64,000 bases of DNA from an uncultured Chitinophagaceae bacterium (GTDB taxonomy: Bacteria > Bacteroidota > Bacteroidia > Chitinophagales > Chitinophagaceae). A program made the position numbers and the translations under genes. The notes beneath the pieces are model-generated. The model ran no database searches. It saw only the letters and a program-made list of their open reading frames with translations, and was not told the origin of the DNA. The DNA is taken from assembly GCA_937873715.1 (NCBI GenBank), contig CALMYJ010000003.1, positions 186,001 to 250,000 on the forward strand, given 5' to 3'. Positions 53,149 through 61,585 of the stretch are shown in pieces (positions within the stretch are counted from its first letter, which is position 1; each line of letters starts with the position of its first letter).

Positions 53149-56100
53149 CTACCGGAATAACACCAGCGTGCCAAATGTTACCCCCGATTTTTTTCCCGGA
53201 ATGTTATCGTACACCATACCATCCCATTGTTTCCCGTTTTTAAACACCGCCCTTATCCGCCAGGCATAGGTGTCCTGCTTTACAGGCTGTCCTTTAAAAG
53301 TGCCATCCCAGCCTGCAACGGGTGCGCCGGTGGCATCTAATTCACGGGTTTCAAAAAGCAGCTTACCCCAGGCATCAAATATTTGCAGGTGGTATTCCTG
53401 CAACCCCTTACCCAATGGTTTAAAACTGCGGAACTGTGTTTGAATACTATTAGGATAAAAAGCATTGGGCACATATAGGTAGCCCGGTATGCCATCTATC
53501 CTTGCAATTTTTACCACGGTGGTGCTGCAGGTCATATTAGTATCCAGTACAGTTAGCTGTATAATATAATTACCGGTATCGGCATACTTATGGTCGGGCA
53601 CATCCCTTGTATCCGCATAAGTGCCATCACCCAAATCCCACTGGTACGTATACTTATTACTGTTAGGGGTAAGATTGGTAAAGCTAAAAGTGTAATTAGG
53701 TATGGTAATCACCGGTGAGGGATTGATGTTGAAATCAGCCGCAGGCGGAATTTTTGCCAGCACATAGTTAGGCTTTACCAGCGAATCTTTACAGCCGCCG
53801 GTATTATACGCCACCAGCTTTACGCTATACGGCGAATTGCGTGGCGCAAAATCATGCACCGGGTTGGTGCTGTTGCTCATACCGCCATCCCCAAAATACC
53901 AGCTAAAGTCGGTAGCATTTTGTGTAAGGTTGCTAAACTGTACTGTGGTGGTGCCACATCCTGTAAGCGGATTACCGGCAAATTCAACCACAGGATTTGT
54001 AGAGATGGTTACAAATTGTACTGCTGTATCCCTGCACACCCCATCGCTGGCTATAAGCGATATAGCATAGCGGCCCAGGTTGTTGTACAAATGGGTGGGG
54101 CTGTTAAATGCCACAGTGGGGCTGCCATCGCCCCAGTTCCAGGTATATGCATTGGCGTTGGCAGACCTGTTGGCCGTAATTACATTTAATGTGCCGTTGC
54201 AACCCAGGGTATCGTTTACAGTAAATGCTGCCGTTGGCTTTATCCTCGATGTAAAGCTTACGGCAAATGTATCGGCCTTGCAGCCATACACATTATTCGC
54301 CACTAAGGTGAGTGTATAAGGGGTGGCGGCCTGCGTTATTGTAAAAGCAGGACTGGCCTCCGTGCTGATGGGCTGGCCATTGAGCAGCCATTGGTAGGCA
54401 TCTGTATATGTGGCGTTATTCACCACCACAGGACTAAAGGGTACACAATCAGACGGATTAATCAGGCTGAACTGTGCCACCGGCAAAGGATTAAGCTGTA
54501 CTGTAGCGGATGCAGTATCGCTGCAACCCAGTATATTGGTGGCTACCAGTTGGGTAAGGAACTGCCGGGGAAGTGCAGACATCGCTGCAACATACCGGTG
54601 TGTAAAATTTCCGTTTGTAGAAAGCTGTACCCCATCTACCAGCCAGCGATAACTCAGCGGTCCGTTATCTTTTAGTATGCTGGTATTTTGCCAGGCAATG
54701 ATGGTATCCGTTTTGCAAATGTTTAAATCGCCTGGTGTAAATGCAGCTTCGGGTGTTGCCCGTACCGTAAATGTTTTTTCAACACTGTCTGTACAGCCAG
54801 CGGCATTAACCGCAACCATTTTTACCTTAAAGGTACCGGCATTGTTAAATGTATATTGTGCCGATACGCCGTTGGCCATAATAAGCGATGGCGTAACTGT
54901 AGTGTCATAAAAATACCAGGTTGCCGCTTCATTGATAATTGCCGGAGCAGTAACTGTTGCCGTAAACGGAGCACAGTGCGATATATTGATATTACTTTGC
55001 AGTTGCACATCCGGCTTGCCCAAAAGGCTTACCGTTTGAAATACTGTATCAAAACATACTACTCCAAAATTATTGGTACGCTCGGCACGTAGTACAATAT
55101 CATAATCTCCCGGTATGGTATATACATGTAACGGTGTTTCGCCGGCAGATGATTGCCCATCGCCCCAAAACCAGCGGTAGTTAGTAGCATCGGTTGAACT
55201 GTTATTGATTTTCACCGTATCACCAATACAATACAACTGAGCATTTGTATTAAATGCCGCTTTAGGCTTAGCATACACCGTTACCTGCCTGAAGGCTGTG
55301 GTATCGCTGCAGCCATTGGTGATATCAATTTTTACGGTAAAATCGCCAGGTTTGTTATACGTATGGGTAACGCTGGTTTCATTATTACTGGTAACAATTA
55401 CCGGCGTACCATCGCCAAAATCCCACCTGAAGCCGGTGGCACCCGGCGTGCTGTTGATAAAGCGAACCACATGGGGCACACAACCAAACAAATTGGCACC
55501 ACCAATATTAATTTGCGGCACAATTACATTGGGGGCAATGCGTATATCAATAGCCGTTATATCGGTGCCGCATTCATTTTCGGCAATCAGTTGAATGGTA
55601 AAAGTATCAACCAGTGTGCCGGTATTATACGTATAATTTAAAATGCCGGTTGTTGTAGTGGTTCTTGTATCCCCGTTACCAAAATCCCAATAATAGGTAT
55701 TAGGCCCGCCAAGTGAGGTATTATTAATCGCCAGGGTAAATGGCGAGCACCCCGATGTGGTGGGCACACCAAATCTTGCTTTGGGATTGGCTCTTACTTC
55801 CACGCTGTCTCTCCAAACGGTGGTATCACAGCCATTGTATGCTTTAAGTGTTACATAATAGGTGGTATCATTAAAGTTAGGGCTGGCTTCAAAATTTATA
55901 CTGCCGGGCTGGGCATCTGTACTGGTAATCCCATTACCAAAATCCCAGAAAAATTCTATCCCGTTTAGCAGGTTGCTGGTATTGGTAAAAGGAACGACTA
56001 ATGGGCCACAGCCTTTGGCATTGCCTTTTGTAAACTGTGCCACTGCCGTTTTAAATGTAATAAACTGCTGCGTTACCGAATCGGCTTTACAGCCATATTG

Positions 56101-59100
56101 GCTAAGCGTTTTAAGCTGTACTATTACCGTATCACTACTGTTAGGCATAATATACCCGGGAAAGAACCCGGCTGGATTAGTACCTACAGACACCCCATTG
56201 GCAAACCACTGGTACTGGCCATTGCGGTCGGGGTAAGTATTTACCTGTATCACCGTACCAAGATCAAAAGGTGTGCAGCCCGAATTTTTTGTTGCCGTAA
56301 AATCTGCCCGGGCATCTTCCCTCACAGTTATTTTCACAGGCAGGCTAAAACTGCCCAGCACTCCGGGGCACAAAGTGGTAAATGCGATGCGGCGGTACCA
56401 GGTGGTGCTGGTAAGCACCGGCGGCGTATAGCTAATACCGTTAGCACCGGGTATGGGTATCCAGTTAATACTGTCGGTACTGCGCTGCCAAAGGTAGGCC
56501 GGTGTGCCAGCGCCACCTGTGGCGGCAAGCCCTGTAATAATTGCCGGTTGCGTATTGATACATACCGACTGGTTAGGGCTGATGCTGTTATTGGTGATAC
56601 TGTCCTGTACAGTTACCAGCATGGTATCGGTGGCAATACAGGAGCCACCGCCAAAACTGTACACCAATGTAAAAGTTCCGGGCACAAGCGGGGTAAAGCT
56701 GCCACCCGGCGTTATCCATACGGAACCCGACCAGCTACCTCCTGCCGGCAGGGCCGAAAATGCAAGTGCTGTGCTGCTTTGGCATACTGTTGTATCGTTT
56801 CCGGCCTGTGCAACCGGTGGATCTATTACAGTTACCCTAAGGCTGTCTGTTTTGGTGCACTGGTTCAACGTAGCCGAATACCGGATAAAATAACTGCCAT
56901 TGCCTGCCGCCTGGGGATTAAACACACCACTGCTGCTGACATGGTTACCCGACCAAACACCACCTGCCGGTGAACCGGTAAACTGTACCGTACTGGTGTT
57001 GTTACATACCACGCTGTCATTACCGGCATTTGTATTCGGGTAAGCCTGTACCTGTACTGTTACAGTTGCCGTATCCGTACAACCGTTGGGCGCTGTACCA
57101 ATTACGGCATACTGTGTTGTGGCAGCAGGTGTAGCCACAACAGTGTCCCGATTGTTTACATTCAACCCGGCTGCCGGCTGCCACAGGTAGGTTACTGCAC
57201 CGGCAGCAGTAAGCTCTGCACTCAAGCCTTCACATACCGTGCTGCTTAATGGTGCCGTAGTTACAGTTGGTCTTTTTTTAACGGTTATTTCAACCGTATC
57301 CGTTGAAAAGCAGTTTATCCCGGCCGAAGCTTTTACCACATATTTATATACAGTGTCTGCATTAGGCCCTGTGTAAAACTGCGTGGCTTCGGTAATAGCT
57401 GCATTAGGTGTGGTTAAGCCTGTTGCAGGCTGCCACTCGTAGGTAATACCAGCCGTTCCTGCTGTGCCAATGGTGGTGCTGCCATCGCTGCAAATGTTTT
57501 TATCAGCCCCTGCATTGGCGGGTGGTGCTGCTATTACATTTACCGAAGCAGTAGCGGAGGTTACGCCACATTCGTTGGTGATATCCAGCTTTACAGCCCG
57601 TGTGCCGGGAGTATTATAAGCGATGGCGCCCGGCACTGCTGTGGTTGCCGATGCAGGACTGCCGTTGGTAAATGTCCAGTTGTAAGTAAGGGTACTGTCT
57701 GCATAACAGGAAGTAATAACTGCCACCGGCGAAACGGTATTACCGGGGCAAATAGCATTAATGGCATTAATGCTCAAGTTGGGCTTTTCTTTTACTGTAA
57801 AAGTATCCCTGCCGATTGCCGGTATACAGGAGCCTCCTGTGCCTATAGCCGCCACCGTGAGTTGTATGGCATATTTGCCCGGGGTGTTAAATTGTATAGA
57901 TGGATTTTGAGAAGATGCATCTGTATTATTGATAAAGCTGAAAGTGGGTGATGTAGTATTGCCACAGCCCTGGTTATCAATATAAGTAACCTGCCAGTTG
58001 TAATTATCCCCCAGGCAGGAGCCGGCAGTGGATGTGGTACTCATGGTAGTGGTGCCGGTACCGCAGGATGATTTGTTGCTCATACTGAATGCGGCCTGGG
58101 GCGGATTACGTACACATATTATTTCGGTGGCGCTATCCATACCGCAACGGGTGTTGTGGATATACAGCTTTACCGTATAATTACCCGGGGCATTGAACCG
58201 TACATTTAAAAAATTACTGCCTGAAGTCCACAACAGGCCATTGGTATGATTACCATTGAGTGACCCAAGTGTGCCGCTATTAAGGGTATAGCCAGTTGCT
58301 GGCGTTATCGTCCATACCACTGCACCATTATTTACGCAGGTAGAATTGCCCCCACCCGTAGCTGTTACTATACCGCCATAGGAGCCGCCATTGAAAATGG
58401 TAACATTGCTGTTAACACATACTGTTTTTTCCGGCGATACTGAAACAACAGCCCGTGGCATGCCCGACACCAAAATAGGGATTACACTTACGCTGGTACT
58501 GGCACAGGGATTTTCGATATCCAGCGTTGCCCGGAATGAATTGGAAAAATTATTAGCGCCATTGCTGCTATTTGTGCCGCAGGAGGTATAATTAAATATA
58601 TGCGTAATGGTATCCGGTGGCGGATGTGTAAATAACTGTGCTGCACTGCCATCATTTACAGAAACCCGGTATACCGTTCCCGGCGAATTATTGTTGTACC
58701 CCGTTATTACAAACCGCAAAGAATCCGGCGCACAGATATCTGTGTTGCCAAGACTGATGAAGCCACCACCGGGATTAGTGCCCAAAAAAACATTATACCT
58801 TTTTATGCCCTCGCAACCGTTTTGCCCTCTTACCCTCACCGTCATGGTGCGGTTGCCAATGGGATAGGTATGCTGTATAATGCTGCCCGGCGCCCAGGTG
58901 GTAAACGTGGTATCCTGCGAACCATCACCCCATTGTATGGTGTACGACTGGTTGGTGCTGGTGGTGGTGGACTGGTTGATAAACTGGAAGGTATGCGTTG
59001 CCGTGATAGCACACCTGCGAAAAGTTTCCACGCCATTAAAGGGGCCAAACGTTACATCATTTTCGGCAGTGTTGATGGCCGCACTGGGCACACGTTGTAT

Positions 59101-59694
59101 ATTGATGGGCTTTGTAGCCGTGTCTTTACATCCAAAAATATTGGTGGCGATGAGCTGTACATTATATACCTGTGTACCACCAGTACCCACCGCATTTAAA
59201 AACTGGTGACTGGGATTGGCAGCGGTGGTAACAGTACCGTCTTCAAAATTCCACTGGTAGCTGTTGCCCTGCCCTGCAGAGCTGTTGGTAAAAGCAACCG
59301 TGGTATTGCCGCAAACATTATCTGGTGCAAAATTGAAGTTAGCAGTTGGCTTGGTAGCGCTAACCCGTACATATATAAAGGTAGAATCCCGGTTGGTAGC
59401 ACTGCGTATAAGCTGTACTGTACTATCTATACCAACTGTATTGTATGTAATCGTTTGGGGAGTTGAGCTTGTGCTTGTGGCAGGCGTACCCAGTTTAAAG
59501 CGCCAGTCGATAGACGTAAAACCTGTAGCGATGGTTTCGTAGGTAATGGAGCTTCCGCGGCAAACATTGATGGTATCGCCTTTTGCAATGGCACGGCCAT
59601 TAACCCTGATACCGGGAAATAGCTGGGCGGCTACCTGCTGTGTAATGAATGATGTACAAAAAAATAAAAGTACAGGGTATAAGAAATACTTCAT
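53149..59694 (-). CDS. Giant PKD-repeat surface protein with T9SS type B (gliding motility) C-terminal domain
   Basis: This 2181-residue secreted adhesin has a signal peptide of about 23 residues. At least nine PKD-type beta domains follow, shown by WDFGDG-like motifs (for example FFWDFGNG, YYWDFGNG, FRWDFGDG, YRWFWGDG, YTWNWGDG, FSWYFGDG, YQWDLGDG). Other Ig-like repeats with Cys pairs occupy the middle. It ends in the type B sorting domain: YLYVPNAFYPNS, then LQIFDAWGKLLFET, GWDGTFKG and the TFGTLVLFR end. It is likely exported by type IX secretion as a surface or biofilm adhesin, with the PorP-like protein encoded next. It resembles SprB in design but is smaller. Confidence 0.92.
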   Translation of the reverse strand: MKYFLYPVLLFFCTSFITQQVAAQLFPGIRVNGRAIAKGDTINVCRGSSITYETIATGFTSIDWRFKLGTPATSTSSTPQTITYNTVGIDSTVQLIRSATNRDSTFIYVRVSATKPTANFNFAPDNVCGNTTVAFTNSSAGQGNSYQWNFEDGTVTTAANPSHQFLNAVGTGGTQVYNVQLIATNIFGCKDTATKPINIQRVPSAAINTAENDVTFGPFNGVETFRRCAITATHTFQFINQSTTTSTNQSYTIQWGDGSQDTTFTTWAPGSIIQHTYPIGNRTMTVRVRGQNGCEGIKRYNVFLGTNPGGGFISLGNTDICAPDSLRFVITGYNNNSPGTVYRVSVNDGSAAQLFTHPPPDTITHIFNYTSCGTNSSNGANNFSNSFRATLDIENPCASTSVSVIPILVSGMPRAVVSVSPEKTVCVNSNVTIFNGGSYGGIVTATGGGNSTCVNNGAVVWTITPATGYTLNSGTLGSLNGNHTNGLLWTSGSNFLNVRFNAPGNYTVKLYIHNTRCGMDSATEIICVRNPPQAAFSMSNKSSCGTGTTTMSTTSTAGSCLGDNYNWQVTYIDNQGCGNTTSPTFSFINNTDASSQNPSIQFNTPGKYAIQLTVAAIGTGGSCIPAIGRDTFTVKEKPNLSINAINAICPGNTVSPVAVITSCYADSTLTYNWTFTNGSPASATTAVPGAIAYNTPGTRAVKLDITNECGVTSATASVNVIAAPPANAGADKNICSDGSTTIGTAGTAGITYEWQPATGLTTPNAAITEATQFYTGPNADTVYKYVVKASAGINCFSTDTVEITVKKRPTVTTAPLSSTVCEGLSAELTAAGAVTYLWQPAAGLNVNNRDTVVATPAATTQYAVIGTAPNGCTDTATVTVQVQAYPNTNAGNDSVVCNNTSTVQFTGSPAGGVWSGNHVSSSGVFNPQAAGNGSYFIRYSATLNQCTKTDSLRVTVIDPPVAQAGNDTTVCQSSTALAFSALPAGGSWSGSVWITPGGSFTPLVPGTFTLVYSFGGGSCIATDTMLVTVQDSITNNSISPNQSVCINTQPAIITGLAATGGAGTPAYLWQRSTDSINWIPIPGANGISYTPPVLTSTTWYRRIAFTTLCPGVLGSFSLPVKITVREDARADFTATKNSGCTPFDLGTVIQVNTYPDRNGQYQWFANGVSVGTNPAGFFPGYIMPNSSDTVIVQLKTLSQYGCKADSVTQQFITFKTAVAQFTKGNAKGCGPLVVPFTNTSNLLNGIEFFWDFGNGITSTDAQPGSINFEASPNFNDTTYYVTLKAYNGCDTTVWRDSVEVRANPKARFGVPTTSGCSPFTLAINNTSLGGPNTYYWDFGNGDTRTTTTTGILNYTYNTGTLVDTFTIQLIAENECGTDITAIDIRIAPNVIVPQINIGGANLFGCVPHVVRFINSTPGATGFRWDFGDGTPVIVTSNNETSVTHTYNKPGDFTVKIDITNGCSDTTAFRQVTVYAKPKAAFNTNAQLYCIGDTVKINNSSTDATNYRWFWGDGQSSAGETPLHVYTIPGDYDIVLRAERTNNFGVVCFDTVFQTVSLLGKPDVQLQSNINISHCAPFTATVTAPAIINEAATWYFYDTTVTPSLIMANGVSAQYTFNNAGTFKVKMVAVNAAGCTDSVEKTFTVRATPEAAFTPGDLNICKTDTIIAWQNTSILKDNGPLSYRWLVDGVQLSTNGNFTHRYVAAMSALPRQFLTQLVATNILGCSDTASATVQLNPLPVAQFSLINPSDCVPFSPVVVNNATYTDAYQWLLNGQPISTEASPAFTITQAATPYTLTLVANNVYGCKADTFAVSFTSRIKPTAAFTVNDTLGCNGTLNVITANRSANANAYTWNWGDGSPTVAFNSPTHLYNNLGRYAISLIASDGVCRDTAVQFVTISTNPVVEFAGNPLTGCGTTTVQFSNLTQNATDFSWYFGDGGMSNSTNPVHDFAPRNSPYSVKLVAYNTGGCKDSLVKPNYVLAKIPPAADFNINPSPVITIPNYTFSFTNLTPNSNKYTYQWDLGDGTYADTRDVPDHKYADTGNYIIQLTVLDTNMTCSTTVVKIARIDGIPGYLYVPNAFYPNSIQTQFRSFKPLGKGLQEYHLQIFDAWGKLLFETRELDATGAPVAGWDGTFKGQPVKQDTYAWRIRAVFKNGKQWDGMVYDNIPGKKSGVTFGTLVLFR

Positions 59695-59824
59695 CCGTTG
59701 GTTTTAGAAAAAGGTGTTGAGGCTTTAGGGGGGAGCAGTTTGTCGTGGAATTTTGGTAGCTAAATGTACGATAAAAATACATTATACTACAAGCCTGGTG
59801 GGGGGTATCTTAAAAAGCAGGCCA

Positions 59825-59832
59825 TACATTTG
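59825..59832 (+). promoter_or_regulatory. -7 element for the defence operon
   Basis: TACATTTG matches TAnnTTTG and lies 10 bases before the ATG at 59843, so the message would be nearly leaderless. The -33 position lacks a TTG. It is the only good candidate upstream of the four-gene operon. Confidence 0.4.
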
Positions 59833-59842
59833 CCGTAATTTT

Positions 59843-60256
59843 ATGACCGACGTACATAACCCACAGCAGCGCCGCTATAATATGCAGCAGATTAAAAGCA
59901 CCAACACCAAACCGGAGTTGATGGTGCGGCAGTTTTTATTTGGTGAGGGCTACAGGTACAGGCTGCATAAAAAAAACCTCCCCGGGAAGCCTGATATAGT
60001 ACTGCCAAAACATAAAACTATAATTTTTGTACATGGCTGTTTTTGGCATGGCCACAGCAACTGTAAATATTACAAAGTACCCGGAACCCGAACTGAATGG
60101 TGGCTTAACAAAATAAACACAAACAAAGCGAATGATAAAAAAGCGGTAAAGACGCTGAAAGAAAACGGCTGGAAAATTATTACGTTATGGGAATGTGAAT
60201 TGAAGCCTGATAAAAGAGAAAAGACACTTTACAAGCTGCTGAACAAACTGGCATAA
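59843..60256 (+). CDS. vsr: Very short patch repair endonuclease
   Basis: Vsr nicks T:G mismatches that arise when 5-methylcytosine deaminates. The 137-residue protein, taken from the ATG at 59843, aligns residue for residue with E. coli Vsr: catalytic Asp51, His64 and His69, and zinc ligands Cys66, His71, Cys74 and Cys118. It keeps the GKPDIVLP and FVHGCFWHGH motifs. It precedes a C5 methyltransferase by 84 bases, fitting its protective role. It may also serve as a defence nuclease in the operon. Confidence 0.93.
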   Translation: MTDVHNPQQRRYNMQQIKSTNTKPELMVRQFLFGEGYRYRLHKKNLPGKPDIVLPKHKTIIFVHGCFWHGHSNCKYYKVPGTRTEWWLNKINTNKANDKKAVKTLKENGWKIITLWECELKPDKREKTLYKLLNKLA

Positions 60257-60340
60257 GGTTATTACAAAATTTTGCTAAGTGAAGTAAAAGCCAATAACTT
60301 TACGAAAACCATAACTAACTTGCCTGCAAAAAACCATTCC

Positions 60341-61585
60341 ATGAATTTTATCGACCTCTTTGCCGGAGCCGGTGGGCTATCTGAGGGTTTTAGAAGGGCC
60401 GGTTATACCCCTATTGCACATGTGGAGATGGATGAAGCGGCCTGTTACACATTAAAAACAAGGGTGGCCTATCACTGGCTGTTAAACAATAACCGGAAAG
60501 ATGTTTATGAAAAATACCTGAAAGGAGAAATTACCCGTAAGGAGTTATATGCAGAAATACCACAGGAGTTATTGAATAGTGTGATTAATCTGCCGATTGG
60601 CGGAGATAATAATCCTAAAATTCACAAGGCTATTGAAGAACTGCTAGGAAAACGCAAGGTTGATTTAATTATTGGCGGCCCCCCCTGCCAGGCTTATTCA
60701 TTAGTGGGAAGGGCAAGGCGTAAAGATGGCATGAAAGGCGACCCCCGCAATTACCTGTATGTGCAGTATGCAAAATACCTGGAGAAGTACCAGCCTAAAT
60801 TGTTTGTGTTTGAAAATGTGCTGGGCTTAAAGTCTGCAGGCTCCGGTATTTATCTGGAGAACATGGAAAAGCTTTTTGAAAAGAAAGGCTATCACATGAA
60901 ACTGTTTACTGTGGAAGCCAACAACTTTGGCGTACTTCAAAACAGAAAAAGGGTAATTATCATTGGCTGGCAAAAAGATAAAAAGATTGAAGTGCCGGAT
61001 CTGGAAAAAATAAGAACCAAAACAAAACATACTGTAAGTGAATTGCTGAATGATCTTCCGGCCCTGAAGGCAGGAGAAGGTGTGGATCGCTATACTTCTT
61101 ATGCTGTTAAACAAACGCCATCTTATCTGAACAACACAGGCATACGCAACGGAATTGATATACTTACACAGCATGTGGCACGGCCGCACACAGAACAGGA
61201 TAAAGAAATTTATCGCATTGCAGTAAGGGCTTTGCAGAATGGTAAGCGGTTGAATTATAATGACCTGGAAGATGGTTTAAAATCACATAAAAACAGGGAT
61301 TCTTTTATTGACCGGTTTAAAGTAGTGAATGATAAAGCTGCCTATTCCCAAACCGTGGTGGCCCATATTGCCAAAGACGGACACTATTACATACACCCGG
61401 ATATAAAACAGAACCGCTCCTTAACTATAAGGGAAGCTGCCCGCCTGCAATCTTTTCCTGATGACTTTTATTTTGAAGGAGTGAAAGAAGGAAAGAACAG
61501 AACGGCTGCTTTTAAACAGATTGGGAATGCGGTGCCGCCATTAATGGCTGAAAAAATAGCCAATAAACTGAAAAATCTTTTATGA
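60341..61585 (+). CDS. DNA (cytosine-5-)-methyltransferase
   Basis: This 414-residue C5 methyltransferase is counted from the ATG at 60341; a TTG at 60272 is less likely. Motif I is DLFAGAGGLSEGF at 5-17. Motif IV is GGPPCQAYS with catalytic Cys116, motif VI is the ENV segment near residue 158, motif VIII contains QNRKRVIIIG, and motif X contains QIGNAVPP. The target-recognition region lies about 270-350. A long insert (about 45-90) sits before motif IV. It modifies host DNA for an R-M system. Its TGA overlaps the next ATG by four bases, so it is translationally coupled to the ATPase gene. Confidence 0.95.
   Translation: MNFIDLFAGAGGLSEGFRRAGYTPIAHVEMDEAACYTLKTRVAYHWLLNNNRKDVYEKYLKGEITRKELYAEIPQELLNSVINLPIGGDNNPKIHKAIEELLGKRKVDLIIGGPPCQAYSLVGRARRKDGMKGDPRNYLYVQYAKYLEKYQPKLFVFENVLGLKSAGSGIYLENMEKLFEKKGYHMKLFTVEANNFGVLQNRKRVIIIGWQKDKKIEVPDLEKIRTKTKHTVSELLNDLPALKAGEGVDRYTSYAVKQTPSYLNNTGIRNGIDILTQHVARPHTEQDKEIYRIAVRALQNGKRLNYNDLEDGLKSHKNRDSFIDRFKVVNDKAAYSQTVVAHIAKDGHYYIHPDIKQNRSLTIREAARLQSFPDDFYFEGVKEGKNRTAAFKQIGNAVPPLMAEKIANKLKNLL

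Noticed and set aside
56098..56973. Plus-strand frame of 291 codons inside the PKD adhesin.
   Set aside because: It is a complementary shadow of the adhesin repeats, with Tyr/Cys/His-rich content and no domain.
53149..59694. Possible CRISPR or long tandem DNA repeat because of the repetitive adhesin.
   Set aside because: The repetition is at the protein-domain level; no spaced identical DNA units are seen.
60272..60341. TTG start for the methyltransferase giving 23 more residues.
   Set aside because: C5 methyltransferases commonly begin a few residues before motif I, as from the ATG at 60341.
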